The notes: a model not told the origin generated them from the sequence alone. A DNA stretch of 64,000 nucleotides from Chelativorans sp. YIM 93263 (GCF_028767125.1 NZ_JAKCWP010000003.1:186001-250000), one strand, 5' to 3'; numbered from the stretch's first letter, positions 53,523 to 62,778 are shown. Program-made: numbers and translations.

Positions 53523-53783
53523 GTGATAACCAGCGACCGAGAGCTCGTTCGGTCCGCCAGAAGATTTGAGCGCTCCCGTACAGTTTGGAGTAGCCCCCTG
53601 TCTTCATTTCCTAAGAAATCTTCGCAAAGCGACCCGCAGGGCGTTCAAACAAGCCTCGAGGAGGCTGACGCCCGGAAAGTCGAAGAAGCGCGCGAGACCG
53701 AGCGAGGTTTGACCGTTTGGTCGATAATGGTGGTGGTCATTATCATCGCCTCTATCCTCTTTGTGATCGCGACATACGTTTGA
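53523..53783 (+). CDS. Possible small tail-anchored protein
   Basis: An 86-residue frame from GTG 53523: a basic N-terminal half, a charged helix (SLEEADARKVEEARETERG) and a clean C-terminal hydrophobic anchor (WSIMVVVIIIASILFVIATY). The C-terminal half looks real; the N-terminal half and start are doubtful. No family recognised. Confidence 0.35.
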   Translation: MITSDRELVRSARRFERSRTVWSSPLSSFPKKSSQSDPQGVQTSLEEADARKVEEARETERGLTVWSIMVVVIIIASILFVIATYV

Positions 53784-53832
53784 GCCTCACCAACCCCGCC
53801 GCCCCGGCTGCCCTACGGCGCAGTAGATCGTT

Positions 53833-54215
53833 CTATCTCGCGCGCAGCCGCTTGATGTGATCTACGATCAACCTGTGATCGTAAGGTTTTGCTAGATGAG
53901 GGCCTTCCTCACACAGATCTCCGGCCGTATCGGCAATGCGTTCTACGGCACTGGCGAGCAGAATCTTCACCTGGGGCATGGATTTGCGAATCAGTGTGAC
54001 AGGTCGAAACCGCTGGTTTCGCCAGGAAGCTCCACGTCGGATAGAACGATGTCAATGGTAAAGTCCGGATGCTGGAGCGCCTGCATGGCCTCCGTTCCGG
54101 TGCCTGCCTCGACCACGCGGTAGCCGCAGTGGCGCAGATACTCGGCGATCACAGTTCGAGTTATCACGTCGCCGTCGACGACGAGAATCGTCTCGGCTGC
54201 GGTTTCATGCTCCAT
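53833..54215 (-). pseudogene. Response-regulator receiver protein with a frameshift
   Basis: From ATG 54215 the frame reads ETILVVDGDVITRTVIAEYL, then IDIVLSDVELPGETSGFDLS and stops at 53993-53991 (TGA). Slipping back one base at about 53997 restores a perfect continuation: TLIRKSMPQVKILLASAVER, then PHLAKPYDHRLIVDHIKRL and TAG at 53835-53833. Together these form a complete CheY-like receiver (phospho-acceptor Asp in LSDVELP, Lys in AKPYD). One base therefore seems to be missing. The acidic pair DGD replaces the usual DD/EDE. The start overlaps the upstream response-regulator gene by 11 bases. Confidence 0.8.
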
Positions 54216-54639
54216 CAGCCGTCCGCCTTGCAGGGCCTGCGTCAATCATTTCCACTATCGCCCTTGCCAGCCGCTCACTCGGAGTCGGCTTCGGAAAGAA
54301 TAGATCGAAAAGGTGCTTGTGCTCGTCGGCTGGCTTGAGATGGGCCGATATCACGACAACACTCACACCCGGTCGCTCCTCTCTTACGGTCCGCGCCACA
54401 TCGAAACCATCGTGTTTGCCAGGCATCCATAAATCCGTCACGACAATGTCTATGCGAGCCGTGGACCTCAGGACGTCGATTGCCTCATCGGCGCTCCCGG
54501 CCTCTATCACCTGGCACCCCCGCTGTCTGAGTTCATCGGCGATGTCAAACCGGATGAAAAATTCATCCTCCGCCAGGAGCACCACGTGTTCGTCGGTATC
54601 GACTTCATGCCAGAGTTTAGATGCAGCCACGGGCTGCAT
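54205..54639 (-). CDS. Single-domain response regulator (CheY-like)
   Basis: Receiver-only protein of 144 residues: HVVLLAEDEFFIRFDIADEL (acidic pair), phospho-acceptor Asp69 in VVTDLWMPGKHDGFDV, VVVISAH (Thr/Ser position is S) and Lys117 in FFPKPTPSE. It has no output domain. It follows the hybrid histidine kinase gene at a distance of about 550 bases and is the likely phosphorylation partner, together with the frameshifted receiver downstream. Start ATG 54639. Confidence 0.9.
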   Translation of the reverse strand: MQPVAASKLWHEVDTDEHVVLLAEDEFFIRFDIADELRQRGCQVIEAGSADEAIDVLRSTARIDIVVTDLWMPGKHDGFDVARTVREERPGVSVVVISAHLKPADEHKHLFDLFFPKPTPSERLARAIVEMIDAGPARRTADGA

Positions 54640-55187
54640 CCTTGCGTGTGATTATCATGTTACCCATGGCGCCCCTGTTAACCCCGATCAGAATGAACTT
54701 TCCACGGACTACCTGGTTCCCCATTCTGCAAATGGATCAACAATGTTCCCTGAGCCCAGCCACTCGAAGGCCCGCGCGCCGCTTATCTCACATGTGCTAC
54801 CCGGCTACCACTTCGGCAGCGTTGCAATCCACCGCCTTCCCGCAATGATGGATTTTAGTCGAAGCTCGCTCCCTCCGGCCACGCCGCCGGCTTCCGGCAG
54901 TGTTGTTGGATACAGTTCCCCCGGTAACCAGATGGGCGTCAACGCCCATGCTGTCCGCCATTTCCACCGTTACCGCCACTGGATCCGTCTTCTCCACCAG
55001 TTCCGCCGGAGCCGCCATCGCCGCCAGAAACGCTCCCTGAAACTCTTGTGCTCCCATTGATAACCTGATCTCCGAAGGGCGCCGCGCCCCCCGTTTCCGC
55101 CATAATTGCCGGAACCATGCTTGCCGCCTTTGCCGAGATTTCGTCATCGGAGCGGCGGCGCTGTAGACTAGGTAGCGCTGTCCCCGT
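54640..55187. other. 548-base gap between histidine kinase and response regulator
   Basis: No recognised gene. On the minus strand a 133-codon frame (55198 to 54797) starts inside the kinase stop codon but is Arg-rich and unlike any family I know. A second frame contains a glycine-rich peptide (listed separately). The plus strand shows nothing convincing. Confidence 0.35.
54939..55118 (-). CDS. Possible small glycine-rich protein
   Basis: A 59-codon frame from ATG 55118 to TGA 54941-54939. After MVPAIMAETGGAAPFGDQVI it becomes GSVSGGDGGSGGTGGEDGSS and further GGN repeats. Gly/Ser/Asn repeats of this kind occur in secreted or surface peptides but also arise by chance in GC-rich DNA. No signal peptide; ribosome site weak. 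It competes with an overlapping Arg-rich frame. Confidence 0.25.
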   Translation of the reverse strand: MVPAIMAETGGAAPFGDQVINGSTRVSGSVSGGDGGSGGTGGEDGSSGGNGGNGGQHGR

Positions 55188-57278
55188 TCAAGTCGCATCC
55201 ATGATAACGCGCACCTTTGCCGCGAGCTCGTCGATCGTATACGGCTTCACGATAAGCTCAACGCCGGGATCGAGCACGCCGTTATGTACAATGGCGTTGC
55301 GGGTGTATCCTGTCGTGAACAGCACCTTCAGGTCCGGCCGGCGACGTTGCGCCTCTTCAGCCAGCTTGCGGCCATTCACGTCCGGCATGACGATATCGGT
55401 GAAGAGCAATGAGACTTCCGGATGAGCGTCAAGAACCGTGAGAGCAGCTTTGGCGCTATCCGCCTCGAGCACGCGGTAACCGAGATCCGTCAGCGCGTCC
55501 ACGCTGAACTGACGTACGGAGGGCTCGTCTTCTACGACCAGAATTACCTCCTGATACTCTCCCGTGGGAAGAACTGAAGTGCTCTCCTCTTCTATTTCCT
55601 CCTCTTCGGTCGAGAAGTACCGTGGCAGATAGATCTTCACCGTCGTGCCTTGGTCAATTTCCGAGTACACTTTGATGTGCCCGCCTGATTGCTTCACGAA
55701 GCCGTAAACTTGGCTCAATCCCAACCCTGTGCCCTTGCCCGCCTCTTTGGTCGTGAAGAAGGGATCGAACACCTTCGCCGCGACTTCGGCCGTCATCCCC
55801 GTTCCGGTATCGGTTACGGCGATCATCACATATTGACCGGCAGGTACGCCGATATGAGCGGCGGCGTATCGTGTATCGAGAAAGCTGTTCAGGGTTTCGA
55901 TCGTTAACCTTCCCCCTTCAGGCATGGCATCGCGCGCGTTTACGGCCAGGTTGAGCAGCGCGCTCTCAAGCTGATTGTGGTCGGCATGGATTTTCCATAA
56001 GCCTCCCGCGAGTACTGTCTCAAGACGCACCTCAGGACCCAGGGAACGGCGGAGCAGATCCGACATGTCTGCCACAAGTCTGTTTACGTCGATCTGCTCG
56101 GGCTTCAGAGGCTGCTGGCGAGCAAAGGCGAGGAGGCGCTGAGTCAATGTGGCTGCCCGTCTGGCGCCCTCCATCGCCGCGTCCACGTAGCGCCGGGCCC
56201 TCGGCTCCGCGCCGATTCGGCGTGTCAAAAGGTCGAGCGAGCCGATCACGACAGCAAGCATGTTGTTGAAATCGTGAGCAATCCCTCCGGTAAGCTGCCC
56301 TAGCGCCTCCATCTTCTGCGCCTGCCGCAATGCCTCTTCCGCTTCCTCGCGATCTGCAATAGCTTGCGCGACACGTTGTTCTAGGCTCTCGTTCAGTTGC
56401 CGCAGATCCTCTTCAGCGCGCTTGCGGGCCGTTACGTCCCGTGCCGTAATCGAGACGCTGACAATCCGGCCGTCTTCGTCGTGAACGGGTGCGAGACTGA
56501 CCTCCCCGTGAACGCGCACCTCACCAGCCTCGATCCTTAGGGGAAGTTCGCACTGCCGAACGATTTCATCGCGCTTGGCGGCCTCGATCAGCCGCTCAAT
56601 CTCGGCACTGTACTCGTTCGGGAACAACTCTGCAGCGGGAAGCCCCATCATTTCATCGGAGTAGACAGCAAACAGTTGCTTCGCCGCTTCATTCCAGGCG
56701 ACAAGAGCGCCCAGACTGTCGACCGCCAGGAACGCATCTGGCGACTGGCTGAGAAGCGTTGCCAGGTATCGCTCCGACAGTGCCAGTTGCGACCTGCGCA
56801 CGTCGCTCTCCGTGCGCTGCGCGCTGGATGTGAGCTGGAGGTTGATGCGCCCGAATAGGCTTGCTGTGTCCGCGCGTTCGCGCGATGTATTTACCGCCTC
56901 GTGAACAACCGAAGCCATCCGTTCATCGGTGGCATCGATGCTCACCGTCCAGGTGGCGCCGAGGTGGGGCACGAAAGGAAGGCTTTCGCGAAACCGGTCT
57001 ACGCGGTCCGGCGGAAGAAGGAAGACAATTTGCGAGCGCGGGCTGAGTTGCCGGAGAAGGCGCGCGTTCTTCAGCGGGTTGGAGACCCCGGAACCTATCA
57101 CTACCGCGTCTGGAGGCTTTGCCCTGACCTGCTCGACAAACGCGTCCTCCTCCGCGGCCTCTCCATCTACGGCCTCGATGCTGGAGTCGCCCGTATCCGT
57201 GGGCAAAGCTGCCCTGAGCCGGGCCGCTTCCGCCGGGTCGCCAACGAATAACACGTGAAAGCTGTGACCCACCCGCAT
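55188..57278 (-). CDS. Hybrid histidine kinase with PAS and receiver domains
   Basis: Sensor kinase of 696 residues without membrane segments. In order: an N-terminal receiver-like domain lacking the phospho-acceptor motif (about 1-115), a PAS domain (about 170-285), a coiled coil (285-325), HisKA with His335 in GGIAHDFNNML, HATPase with NLAVNARDAMPEGG, DTGTGM (490-495) and GKGTGLGLSQVYG, then a C-terminal receiver with Asp628 (FTDIVMPD) and Lys678. Start ATG 57278 abuts GAGGA; GTG 57272 has better spacing. It begins three bases after the acyl-CoA dehydrogenase stop, so the two are co-transcribed. Confidence 0.94.
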   Translation of the reverse strand: MRVGHSFHVLFVGDPAEAARLRAALPTDTGDSSIEAVDGEAAEEDAFVEQVRAKPPDAVVIGSGVSNPLKNARLLRQLSPRSQIVFLLPPDRVDRFRESLPFVPHLGATWTVSIDATDERMASVVHEAVNTSRERADTASLFGRINLQLTSSAQRTESDVRRSQLALSERYLATLLSQSPDAFLAVDSLGALVAWNEAAKQLFAVYSDEMMGLPAAELFPNEYSAEIERLIEAAKRDEIVRQCELPLRIEAGEVRVHGEVSLAPVHDEDGRIVSVSITARDVTARKRAEEDLRQLNESLEQRVAQAIADREEAEEALRQAQKMEALGQLTGGIAHDFNNMLAVVIGSLDLLTRRIGAEPRARRYVDAAMEGARRAATLTQRLLAFARQQPLKPEQIDVNRLVADMSDLLRRSLGPEVRLETVLAGGLWKIHADHNQLESALLNLAVNARDAMPEGGRLTIETLNSFLDTRYAAAHIGVPAGQYVMIAVTDTGTGMTAEVAAKVFDPFFTTKEAGKGTGLGLSQVYGFVKQSGGHIKVYSEIDQGTTVKIYLPRYFSTEEEEIEEESTSVLPTGEYQEVILVVEDEPSVRQFSVDALTDLGYRVLEADSAKAALTVLDAHPEVSLLFTDIVMPDVNGRKLAEEAQRRRPDLKVLFTTGYTRNAIVHNGVLDPGVELIVKPYTIDELAAKVRVIMDAT

Positions 57279-57281
57279 TCC

Positions 57282-58448
57282 TCATGTTCCGAGCGGGGGG
57301 AGCCCCAGGAGAGACCGGCCGAGCCAGCTTTTCAGGAGCTGGCTTGTAGGCGCCATGATGTGTGATGCCTGGGCATCGCGAACCAACTGGCCGATTGCTC
57401 CGTCGCGGCCATACGCACGACCGCCACCGAGAATCATTGCCTGCTGAGTTACGGCTGTAACTGTTTCCGCAATATCCGCCTTTGCTGCGAAAAGCGCCAG
57501 AGACGTCTGCGGATCCCCCGCGTCGCCGATCGATGCTGCATGATGGATAAGTCGTCTGGAGCGTTCGATTTTCATCCACATCTCCGCGACCTGCTGGGAG
57601 ATGACCGGAACCGTGCTCAAGCTTTCCCCCGTGTGGGCGTGGACGCGTTCTTTCAGGTGAGAGATCGTCTTATCCAGAGCTGCTTGCGCAATGCCAAGGT
57701 AGACAGCTGACATGCCTACGATGAAGAACGGGGCGACGACCTCGAAGACGTACCAGATCTCGTCGCCTTCCGACCCGAGCATGTCCTCCTTCGGGATCCG
57801 CACCTGCTCAAGGCGCACGCCGCGCGAACTGTTCCCACGCATGCCGAACCCTTGCCAATCCGGCAGCCATTGAAGACCGGGTTCTCGCCCTTCCACCACA
57901 AAGCAGGTGAAGGTTCCGGGGTCGAGCTCAGAGCCTGGCGGGACGGCTGACATCACGTATGAGTCGGCATGCCCGCCGCTCGTAACAAAGCTCTTCTCCC
58001 CCTCAAGGACGACCTCTTCGCCCTCGAAGGTAAACTGGGTGCGCGGAAGGAAGAAGAAGGCACCCGTACCCGGCTCGCTGAGAGCCAGCGAGGTGATGTG
58101 CTTTCCCTCCGCAATCGGGCGAAGGAAATGTTCCTCGTGATGAGGCGTCGCCTTGCTCGCCAACACCTTGGTGGCCACGCTATGCATTCCGAAGCACATG
58201 GCCGTGGAGCTACAACGCTTGCCGAGTTCCTCAGTGACCACTGCCAACGCCAAGAGCCCCTGGCCGTGCCCCCCGAGCCGTTCTGGGACATGCAGCGCCA
58301 TGAGCCCGGCTTCGGCAAGTGTTCTTAGGCCGCGTTCGGGCCAATGGCCATCTCGATCGACTGCCTCGCGTTCCTTTGCGAGAACCTGCGCCGCCGTGTC
58401 GGCGGCGACTTGGCGCAGCCGTTCAATTCTGGACGGCAGCCGCTCCAC
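57282..58448 (-). CDS. Acyl-CoA dehydrogenase family protein (acyl-ACP-type C terminus)
   Basis: FAD enzyme fold of 388 residues: GLMALHVPERLGGHGQGLL, ITSLALSEPGTGAFFFLPRT, GEKSFVTSGGHADSYVM, WQGFGMRGNSSRGVRLEQV and AMILGGGRAYGRDG. At the usual catalytic-glutamate site (xYEGTSQ) it reads HIMAPTSQLL, so that glutamate is alanine; members with an APT motif are often acyl-carrier or otherwise atypical dehydrogenases. GTG 58448 has GGAG eight bases upstream. It leads the operon with the hybrid histidine kinase. Confidence 0.88.
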   Translation of the reverse strand: MERLPSRIERLRQVAADTAAQVLAKEREAVDRDGHWPERGLRTLAEAGLMALHVPERLGGHGQGLLALAVVTEELGKRCSSTAMCFGMHSVATKVLASKATPHHEEHFLRPIAEGKHITSLALSEPGTGAFFFLPRTQFTFEGEEVVLEGEKSFVTSGGHADSYVMSAVPPGSELDPGTFTCFVVEGREPGLQWLPDWQGFGMRGNSSRGVRLEQVRIPKEDMLGSEGDEIWYVFEVVAPFFIVGMSAVYLGIAQAALDKTISHLKERVHAHTGESLSTVPVISQQVAEMWMKIERSRRLIHHAASIGDAGDPQTSLALFAAKADIAETVTAVTQQAMILGGGRAYGRDGAIGQLVRDAQASHIMAPTSQLLKSWLGRSLLGLPPLGT

Positions 58449-58619
58449 TACAGATTCTCCAATAATTCCATGCAGAAATCCCCCGCAGCCATTTTTCTGC
58501 GACTCTAGTAATGACCTAGCTCGCGCTTAAACTAGCAAACGTAACAAGCCTTCTGAAGGTTCCGTATTCTCTTGTGAGAGTAGCCTTCTGGGGCTGCAGT
58601 GATCGGCGGTTAGAGAGCC

Positions 58620-59657
58620 TCAGAGATACCGCTTCGCCATGTCGCCCAATGGCACCGCTCGAATTTTTTCGGCCTGCCCTGCCGTCCCGAAACCCTCGAA
58701 TTTTTCCACGCAGAGCTTGGTTACCGCTTCCCGGGCCAGCATCAGATATTTGCGCGGGTCGAACTCGGCCGGCGCCTCACCGAGGGTGCGCCGGACGGCG
58801 GCCGTGATGGCCAGGCGGATATCGGTGTCGACGTTGATCTTGCGCACGCCGTGTTGAATCCCGCGCTTGATCTCCTCCATCGGGACACCCCAGGTGGGTT
58901 TTATCTCACCACCATGAGCATTGATGATTTCGCAAAGATCCTGCGGGACGGAAGACGATCCGTGCATGACGAGATGCGTGTCGGGCAGCCGATTGTGAAT
59001 CTCCTCGATCACGTTCATGGCAAGGACCTCGCCGTCAGGTTTGCGGCTGAATTTGTACGCACCGTGGCTCGTCCCCATGGCCACCGCCAGGGCATCGACA
59101 CCTGTTTCGGCCACGAAGCGCTCCGCCTCATCAGGGTTTGTGAGGAGCTGGTCGTGGGAAAGCTTGCCGGTCGCGCCGTGGCCATCCTCCTGATCGCCCA
59201 TGCCGGTTTCGAGTGATCCCAGGACACCCAATTCGCCCTCGACGGAAACGCCGGCCGCATGGGCCATTTCCACAACGCGAGATGTTATCTCCACGTTATA
59301 GGCGTAGTCGGCGGGCGTCTTTCCGTCCTCCGTGAGGGAGCCGTCCATCATGACAGACGTGAAGCCGTGCTGGATCGCCGTGACGCAGGTGGCCAGGTTG
59401 TTTCCATGGTCGAGATGCACGCAGACCGGAATATGCGGGTAGAGTTCGACCAATCCATCAATGAGCCGGGACAGCACAATGTCGTTGGCGTAGGTTCGCG
59501 CGCCACGGCTCATCTGCAGGATCACCGGAGCGCCGGCCTTGTCCGCGGCGGCCATAATGGCCAGTCCCTGTTCCATGTTACTAATGTTGAAGGCGGGCAC
59601 GCCATAACCGTTTTCGGCGGCGTGATCGAGAAGTTGGCGCAGCGTGATACGTGCCAT
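58620..59657 (-). CDS. fba: Fructose-bisphosphate aldolase, class II (CbbA-type)
   Basis: Zinc aldolase that joins or splits fructose 1,6-bisphosphate (and sedoheptulose bisphosphate). The 345-residue protein has [11 protein letters not shown], the zinc site [52 protein letters not shown] and [10 protein letters not shown]. The form with [11 protein letters not shown] and GDQEDGHG insertions resembles CbbA/class IIB enzymes. It is the last gene of a tkt-fbp-fba operon; the fbp stop is six bases upstream. Confidence 0.95.
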   Translation of the reverse strand: MARITLRQLLDHAAENGYGVPAFNISNMEQGLAIMAAADKAGAPVILQMSRGARTYANDIVLSRLIDGLVELYPHIPVCVHLDHGNNLATCVTAIQHGFTSVMMDGSLTEDGKTPADYAYNVEITSRVVEMAHAAGVSVEGELGVLGSLETGMGDQEDGHGATGKLSHDQLLTNPDEAERFVAETGVDALAVAMGTSHGAYKFSRKPDGEVLAMNVIEEIHNRLPDTHLVMHGSSSVPQDLCEIINAHGGEIKPTWGVPMEEIKRGIQHGVRKINVDTDIRLAITAAVRRTLGEAPAEFDPRKYLMLAREAVTKLCVEKFEGFGTAGQAEKIRAVPLGDMAKRYL

Positions 59658-59663
59658 TTGTGA

Positions 59664-60683
59664 TCAGTCTCCTTGGGAATCCAGATAGCTTTGAAGCGTA
59701 ACCACCTCCGCTGCGGAGCCGAAGACCAGCGGAGTTTTTTCGTGAATCTCGGCGGGCGTGCGGTCGAGGATGGGCCCGTCTCCATCCGTTGCGGCGCCAC
59801 CTGCCTGCTCCATCAGAAAAGCGATCGGGAAGGCCTCGTATAGAAGGCGCAGATGCCCTTTTTCGTACCCCGGGCGAGCATCGGCCGGATAGAGGAACAC
59901 GCCGCCCTTCAGCAGAATTCGGTGAAGGTCGCCAACTGCGGCTGCGATCCAGCGCATATTGAAGTCCTGGCCGCGCGATCCCTTGCGACCGGCAAGGCAG
60001 TCATCGATATAGCGGCGCAGCCCGGCAGGAAAATGCCGGTGGTTCGAAGCGTTATAGGCGATCGTGCTGGTTCTTTCCGGAATGACGGCGGCACGGCCTG
60101 CCATTTTGAAGCTGCCGTCGCGGGGATCGAGCGTTGCAAGCATCACACCGTCACCAACGCTGAAGCCGAGATCGACGCTGTGCCCAAAGGAGACATAGCC
60201 AGCCGCAACGATTTCGCGGCCCGGCCGGAGAAACGTCTCCCCCTTCGGAAAAACGGCAAACAAAAGGCCAAGCGGCGCCCCAGTGCCAATGCTGCCCGAT
60301 CCGTCGATCGGATCGATGGCCACATCCAACAAACCTGATCCGTTCAAGACGATCGGATCCCTGGCCTCCTCTGAAACCAGCCGGGCAACCCGCGCCCTGT
60401 CCAAAGCATCGAGAATGTGCGTGTGCGCGGCCAGATCCAACGCCTTCTGGACGTCGCCGCTCTCGTTCTCCGCTAGAGGTGCAGCCGGATCGCCCGGCAG
60501 CCGCGCCAACGCCAGACGCAGAGCAAGCGGAACGGCAGCCTCGGCGATACTAGAAATGACACCGGTGAGCGCACAGCGACCGTCATCCGCGCCCGCCCAT
60601 TCCGACAGGAATTGAGATAGAGACGGCGCCTTAACGGGATGGTCACCGGCCAGTTCAAGAGCCGCAAGACCGGCCATCGGCAT
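59664..60683 (-). CDS. fbp: Fructose-1,6-bisphosphatase, class I
   Basis: Removes the 1-phosphate from fructose 1,6-bisphosphate. The protein (about 339 residues) has the metal site in LVSEEARDP and AIDPIDGSGSIGTGAPLG (the usual DPLDGSSN is DPIDGSGS), substrate site NMRWIAAAVGD and YPADARPGYEKGHLRLLYEA, and FLMEQAGGAATDG. Start ATG 60683 overlaps the transketolase stop (TGATG); ATG 60677 with AAAGG is an alternative. Function supports gluconeogenic or Calvin-type carbon flow. Confidence 0.93.
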   Translation of the reverse strand: MPMAGLAALELAGDHPVKAPSLSQFLSEWAGADDGRCALTGVISSIAEAAVPLALRLALARLPGDPAAPLAENESGDVQKALDLAAHTHILDALDRARVARLVSEEARDPIVLNGSGLLDVAIDPIDGSGSIGTGAPLGLLFAVFPKGETFLRPGREIVAAGYVSFGHSVDLGFSVGDGVMLATLDPRDGSFKMAGRAAVIPERTSTIAYNASNHRHFPAGLRRYIDDCLAGRKGSRGQDFNMRWIAAAVGDLHRILLKGGVFLYPADARPGYEKGHLRLLYEAFPIAFLMEQAGGAATDGDGPILDRTPAEIHEKTPLVFGSAAEVVTLQSYLDSQGD

Positions 60684-62701
60684 CAACCTTTCACCAGTGC
60701 GAATGCCCGGCTTACGACCGCGTCGACGGTTATCCCGAATTTTTCGTAGAGAATTCCGGCCGGCGCCGATGCACCAAAATCCTCCATCCCGATGACATCC
60801 GATTCAGAAGCCACATATCGGGTCCAGCCGAACTTGCTTGCCGCCTCGACGGCAACACGCGGAGCCGTGCCAAGGACACGCTCTCTGTACTCGGTGGACT
60901 GCGCTTCGAACAGTTCCCAGCATGGCATGGAAACGACTGCCGCTCGCACGCCCTGTTCGCGGAGATTGCGCGCGGCATCGACTGCAAGCGAAACCTCGGT
61001 CCCCGTCGCGAGAATGGTTATGTCACGCGGACCCTCTGGTTCCTGCAGGACATAGGCCCCGCGAGCCGAGAGGTTTTCTTCTCCGTCCTTACGCAGTTGC
61101 GGAACGCCCTGGCGCGAGAGGGCGAGGAGCGAAGGCGTCTTGCGACTGCGCACCGCGAGATCCCAGCACTCAAGCGTTTCCACCGCGTCGGCCGGCCGAA
61201 AGACATTCAGATTGGGCATGGCGCGCAGACTCGCCAGATGCTCGACCGGCTGGTGCGTCGGACCGTCCTCACCCAGTCCGATGCTGTCGTGAGTCATGAC
61301 GTAGATGGTCCCGATCTTCATCAGGGCGGAAAGCCGTATGCCATTGCGCGCATAGTCGGAGAAAACGAGGAACGTCCCGCCATAGGGAATGATGCCGCCG
61401 TGAACGCTCATGCCGTTCATGACCGCGGCCATTCCGAACTCCCGAACACCGTAGGAGATGTAGCGCCCTTCCGGGGTATCGGGCTGGAAGTCGGTTTTCA
61501 TCGCCGCGACGCGCGTAAGGTTCGATCCGGTGAGATCGGCCGACCCGCCGATCATTTCGGGGCAGACTTCCGTCAGCGTTTCCAGCGCCATCTGGCTGGC
61601 TTTTCTCGTGGCCACCTTTTGTGGCTCGGCAAAGAGCCTGGCCTTCGCTCCGGCGACAGCCGTATCGAGCTCGGCTGGCACTTCACCCTTTTGCCGGCGT
61701 TCGAATTCGCTGCGACGATCGGGGTTGAGAGCGGCAACGCGCCCTTCCCAGGCTTCCCGCGCGGACGCACCGCGCCTTCCGGCTTCCCGCCAGGTGGAAA
61801 GCAGATCCTCGGTGATTTCGAAGTCATTAGCAGACAGGCCCAGCGCCTCGCGCGCCAAAACGCGCTCATCCGCACCCAGCGGCGCGCCGTGCACCGAAGC
61901 TTCGCCTGCCTTGTTTGGCGCACCCAGACCAATTACCGTTTTCAAGGCAATCAGCGTCGGTCGGGATGTGTCGGCCTTTGCCGTTTCGATTGCGCGATCA
62001 ATCTCCTCAACGTCGTGACCGTCACACGCCAACATCTGCCAACCCGCTGCTTCGAAGCGACCATGCGTGTCTTCCGTGAAGGCTTTGGCCGTATCACCGT
62101 CGATCGATATCCCGTTGTCATCATACATGACGATCAGCTTTCCGAGCCTGTGGTGCCCCGCGAGGCTAATCGCCTCCTGGCTGATGCCCTCCATGAGGCA
62201 TCCATCACCGCAAAAGACCCAGGTGCGATGATCGACGATTTCATCACCGAACTGCGATGCAAGCGAGCGTTCGGCCATTGCCATGCCGACCGCGCCGGCT
62301 AGGCCCTGCCCCAGCGGTCCCGTTGTGATGTCCACGCCGGTGGCGTGACCGTATTCAGGATGTCCGGCCGTCTTTGAACCCCATTGGCGGAACGCCTCGA
62401 GTTCCCCGAGCGGCATATCTTCGAACCCGGTCAGATAAAGCAGACTGTAAAGCAGCATCGAGCCATGACCGTTCGAGAGCACGAAGCGGTCGCGGTCCGG
62501 CCAATCGGGCCGAGAGGCATCGAACTTCAAGTGCCTGGTCCAAAGAACGGTCGCGGCTTCGGCCAGCCCCATCGGAGCGCCGGGATGACCGGACTGGGCC
62601 GCTTCAACGGCATCGATCGACAGAGCGCGTATGCAATTGGCAAGCGCGAATTGCCCGGCGTTGCTGCTGGCCCGAGCGAGCGCGCGGCTATGTTCGGTCA
62701 T
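60683..62701 (-). CDS. tkt: Transketolase
   Basis: Thiamine-diphosphate enzyme that moves two-carbon units between sugar phosphates; 672 residues, normal length. Seen: RALSIDAVEAAQSGHPGAPMG, TGPLGQGLAGAVGMAMAE, the ThDP motif GDGCLMEGISQEAISLAGH through NN-type YDDNG, MTHDSIGLGEDGPTHQPVEHL and the C-terminal VSMPCWELFEAQS. First gene of the tkt-fbp-fba operon; GGGGAG precedes ATG 62701. Divergent from the DeoR gene. Confidence 0.97.
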   Translation of the reverse strand: MTEHSRALARASSNAGQFALANCIRALSIDAVEAAQSGHPGAPMGLAEAATVLWTRHLKFDASRPDWPDRDRFVLSNGHGSMLLYSLLYLTGFEDMPLGELEAFRQWGSKTAGHPEYGHATGVDITTGPLGQGLAGAVGMAMAERSLASQFGDEIVDHRTWVFCGDGCLMEGISQEAISLAGHHRLGKLIVMYDDNGISIDGDTAKAFTEDTHGRFEAAGWQMLACDGHDVEEIDRAIETAKADTSRPTLIALKTVIGLGAPNKAGEASVHGAPLGADERVLAREALGLSANDFEITEDLLSTWREAGRRGASAREAWEGRVAALNPDRRSEFERRQKGEVPAELDTAVAGAKARLFAEPQKVATRKASQMALETLTEVCPEMIGGSADLTGSNLTRVAAMKTDFQPDTPEGRYISYGVREFGMAAVMNGMSVHGGIIPYGGTFLVFSDYARNGIRLSALMKIGTIYVMTHDSIGLGEDGPTHQPVEHLASLRAMPNLNVFRPADAVETLECWDLAVRSRKTPSLLALSRQGVPQLRKDGEENLSARGAYVLQEPEGPRDITILATGTEVSLAVDAARNLREQGVRAAVVSMPCWELFEAQSTEYRERVLGTAPRVAVEAASKFGWTRYVASESDVIGMEDFGASAPAGILYEKFGITVDAVVSRAFALVKG

Positions 62702-62748
62702 TATCTATCTCCCCAAACAATTTGTGCCAATGTTAAGGAGTTATGATA

Positions 62749-62778
62749 AAAACCACAATATCAAATCGCAAAATCACA
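62749..62778. promoter_or_regulatory. Direct repeats in the tkt/DeoR divergent spacer
   Basis: AAAACCACA (62749-62757) and AAAATCACA (62770-62778) repeat with a 21-base step, two helical turns, in an AT-rich part of the 145-base spacer. DeoR-type repressors often bind such tandem sites; binding by the adjacent regulator is inference. Confidence 0.4.

Noticed and set aside
54797-55198. 133-codon minus-strand frame coupled to the histidine kinase stop
   Set aside because: ATG overlap with the kinase stop is suggestive, but the Arg-rich text resembles no family and overlaps the glycine-rich frame; not called as a gene.
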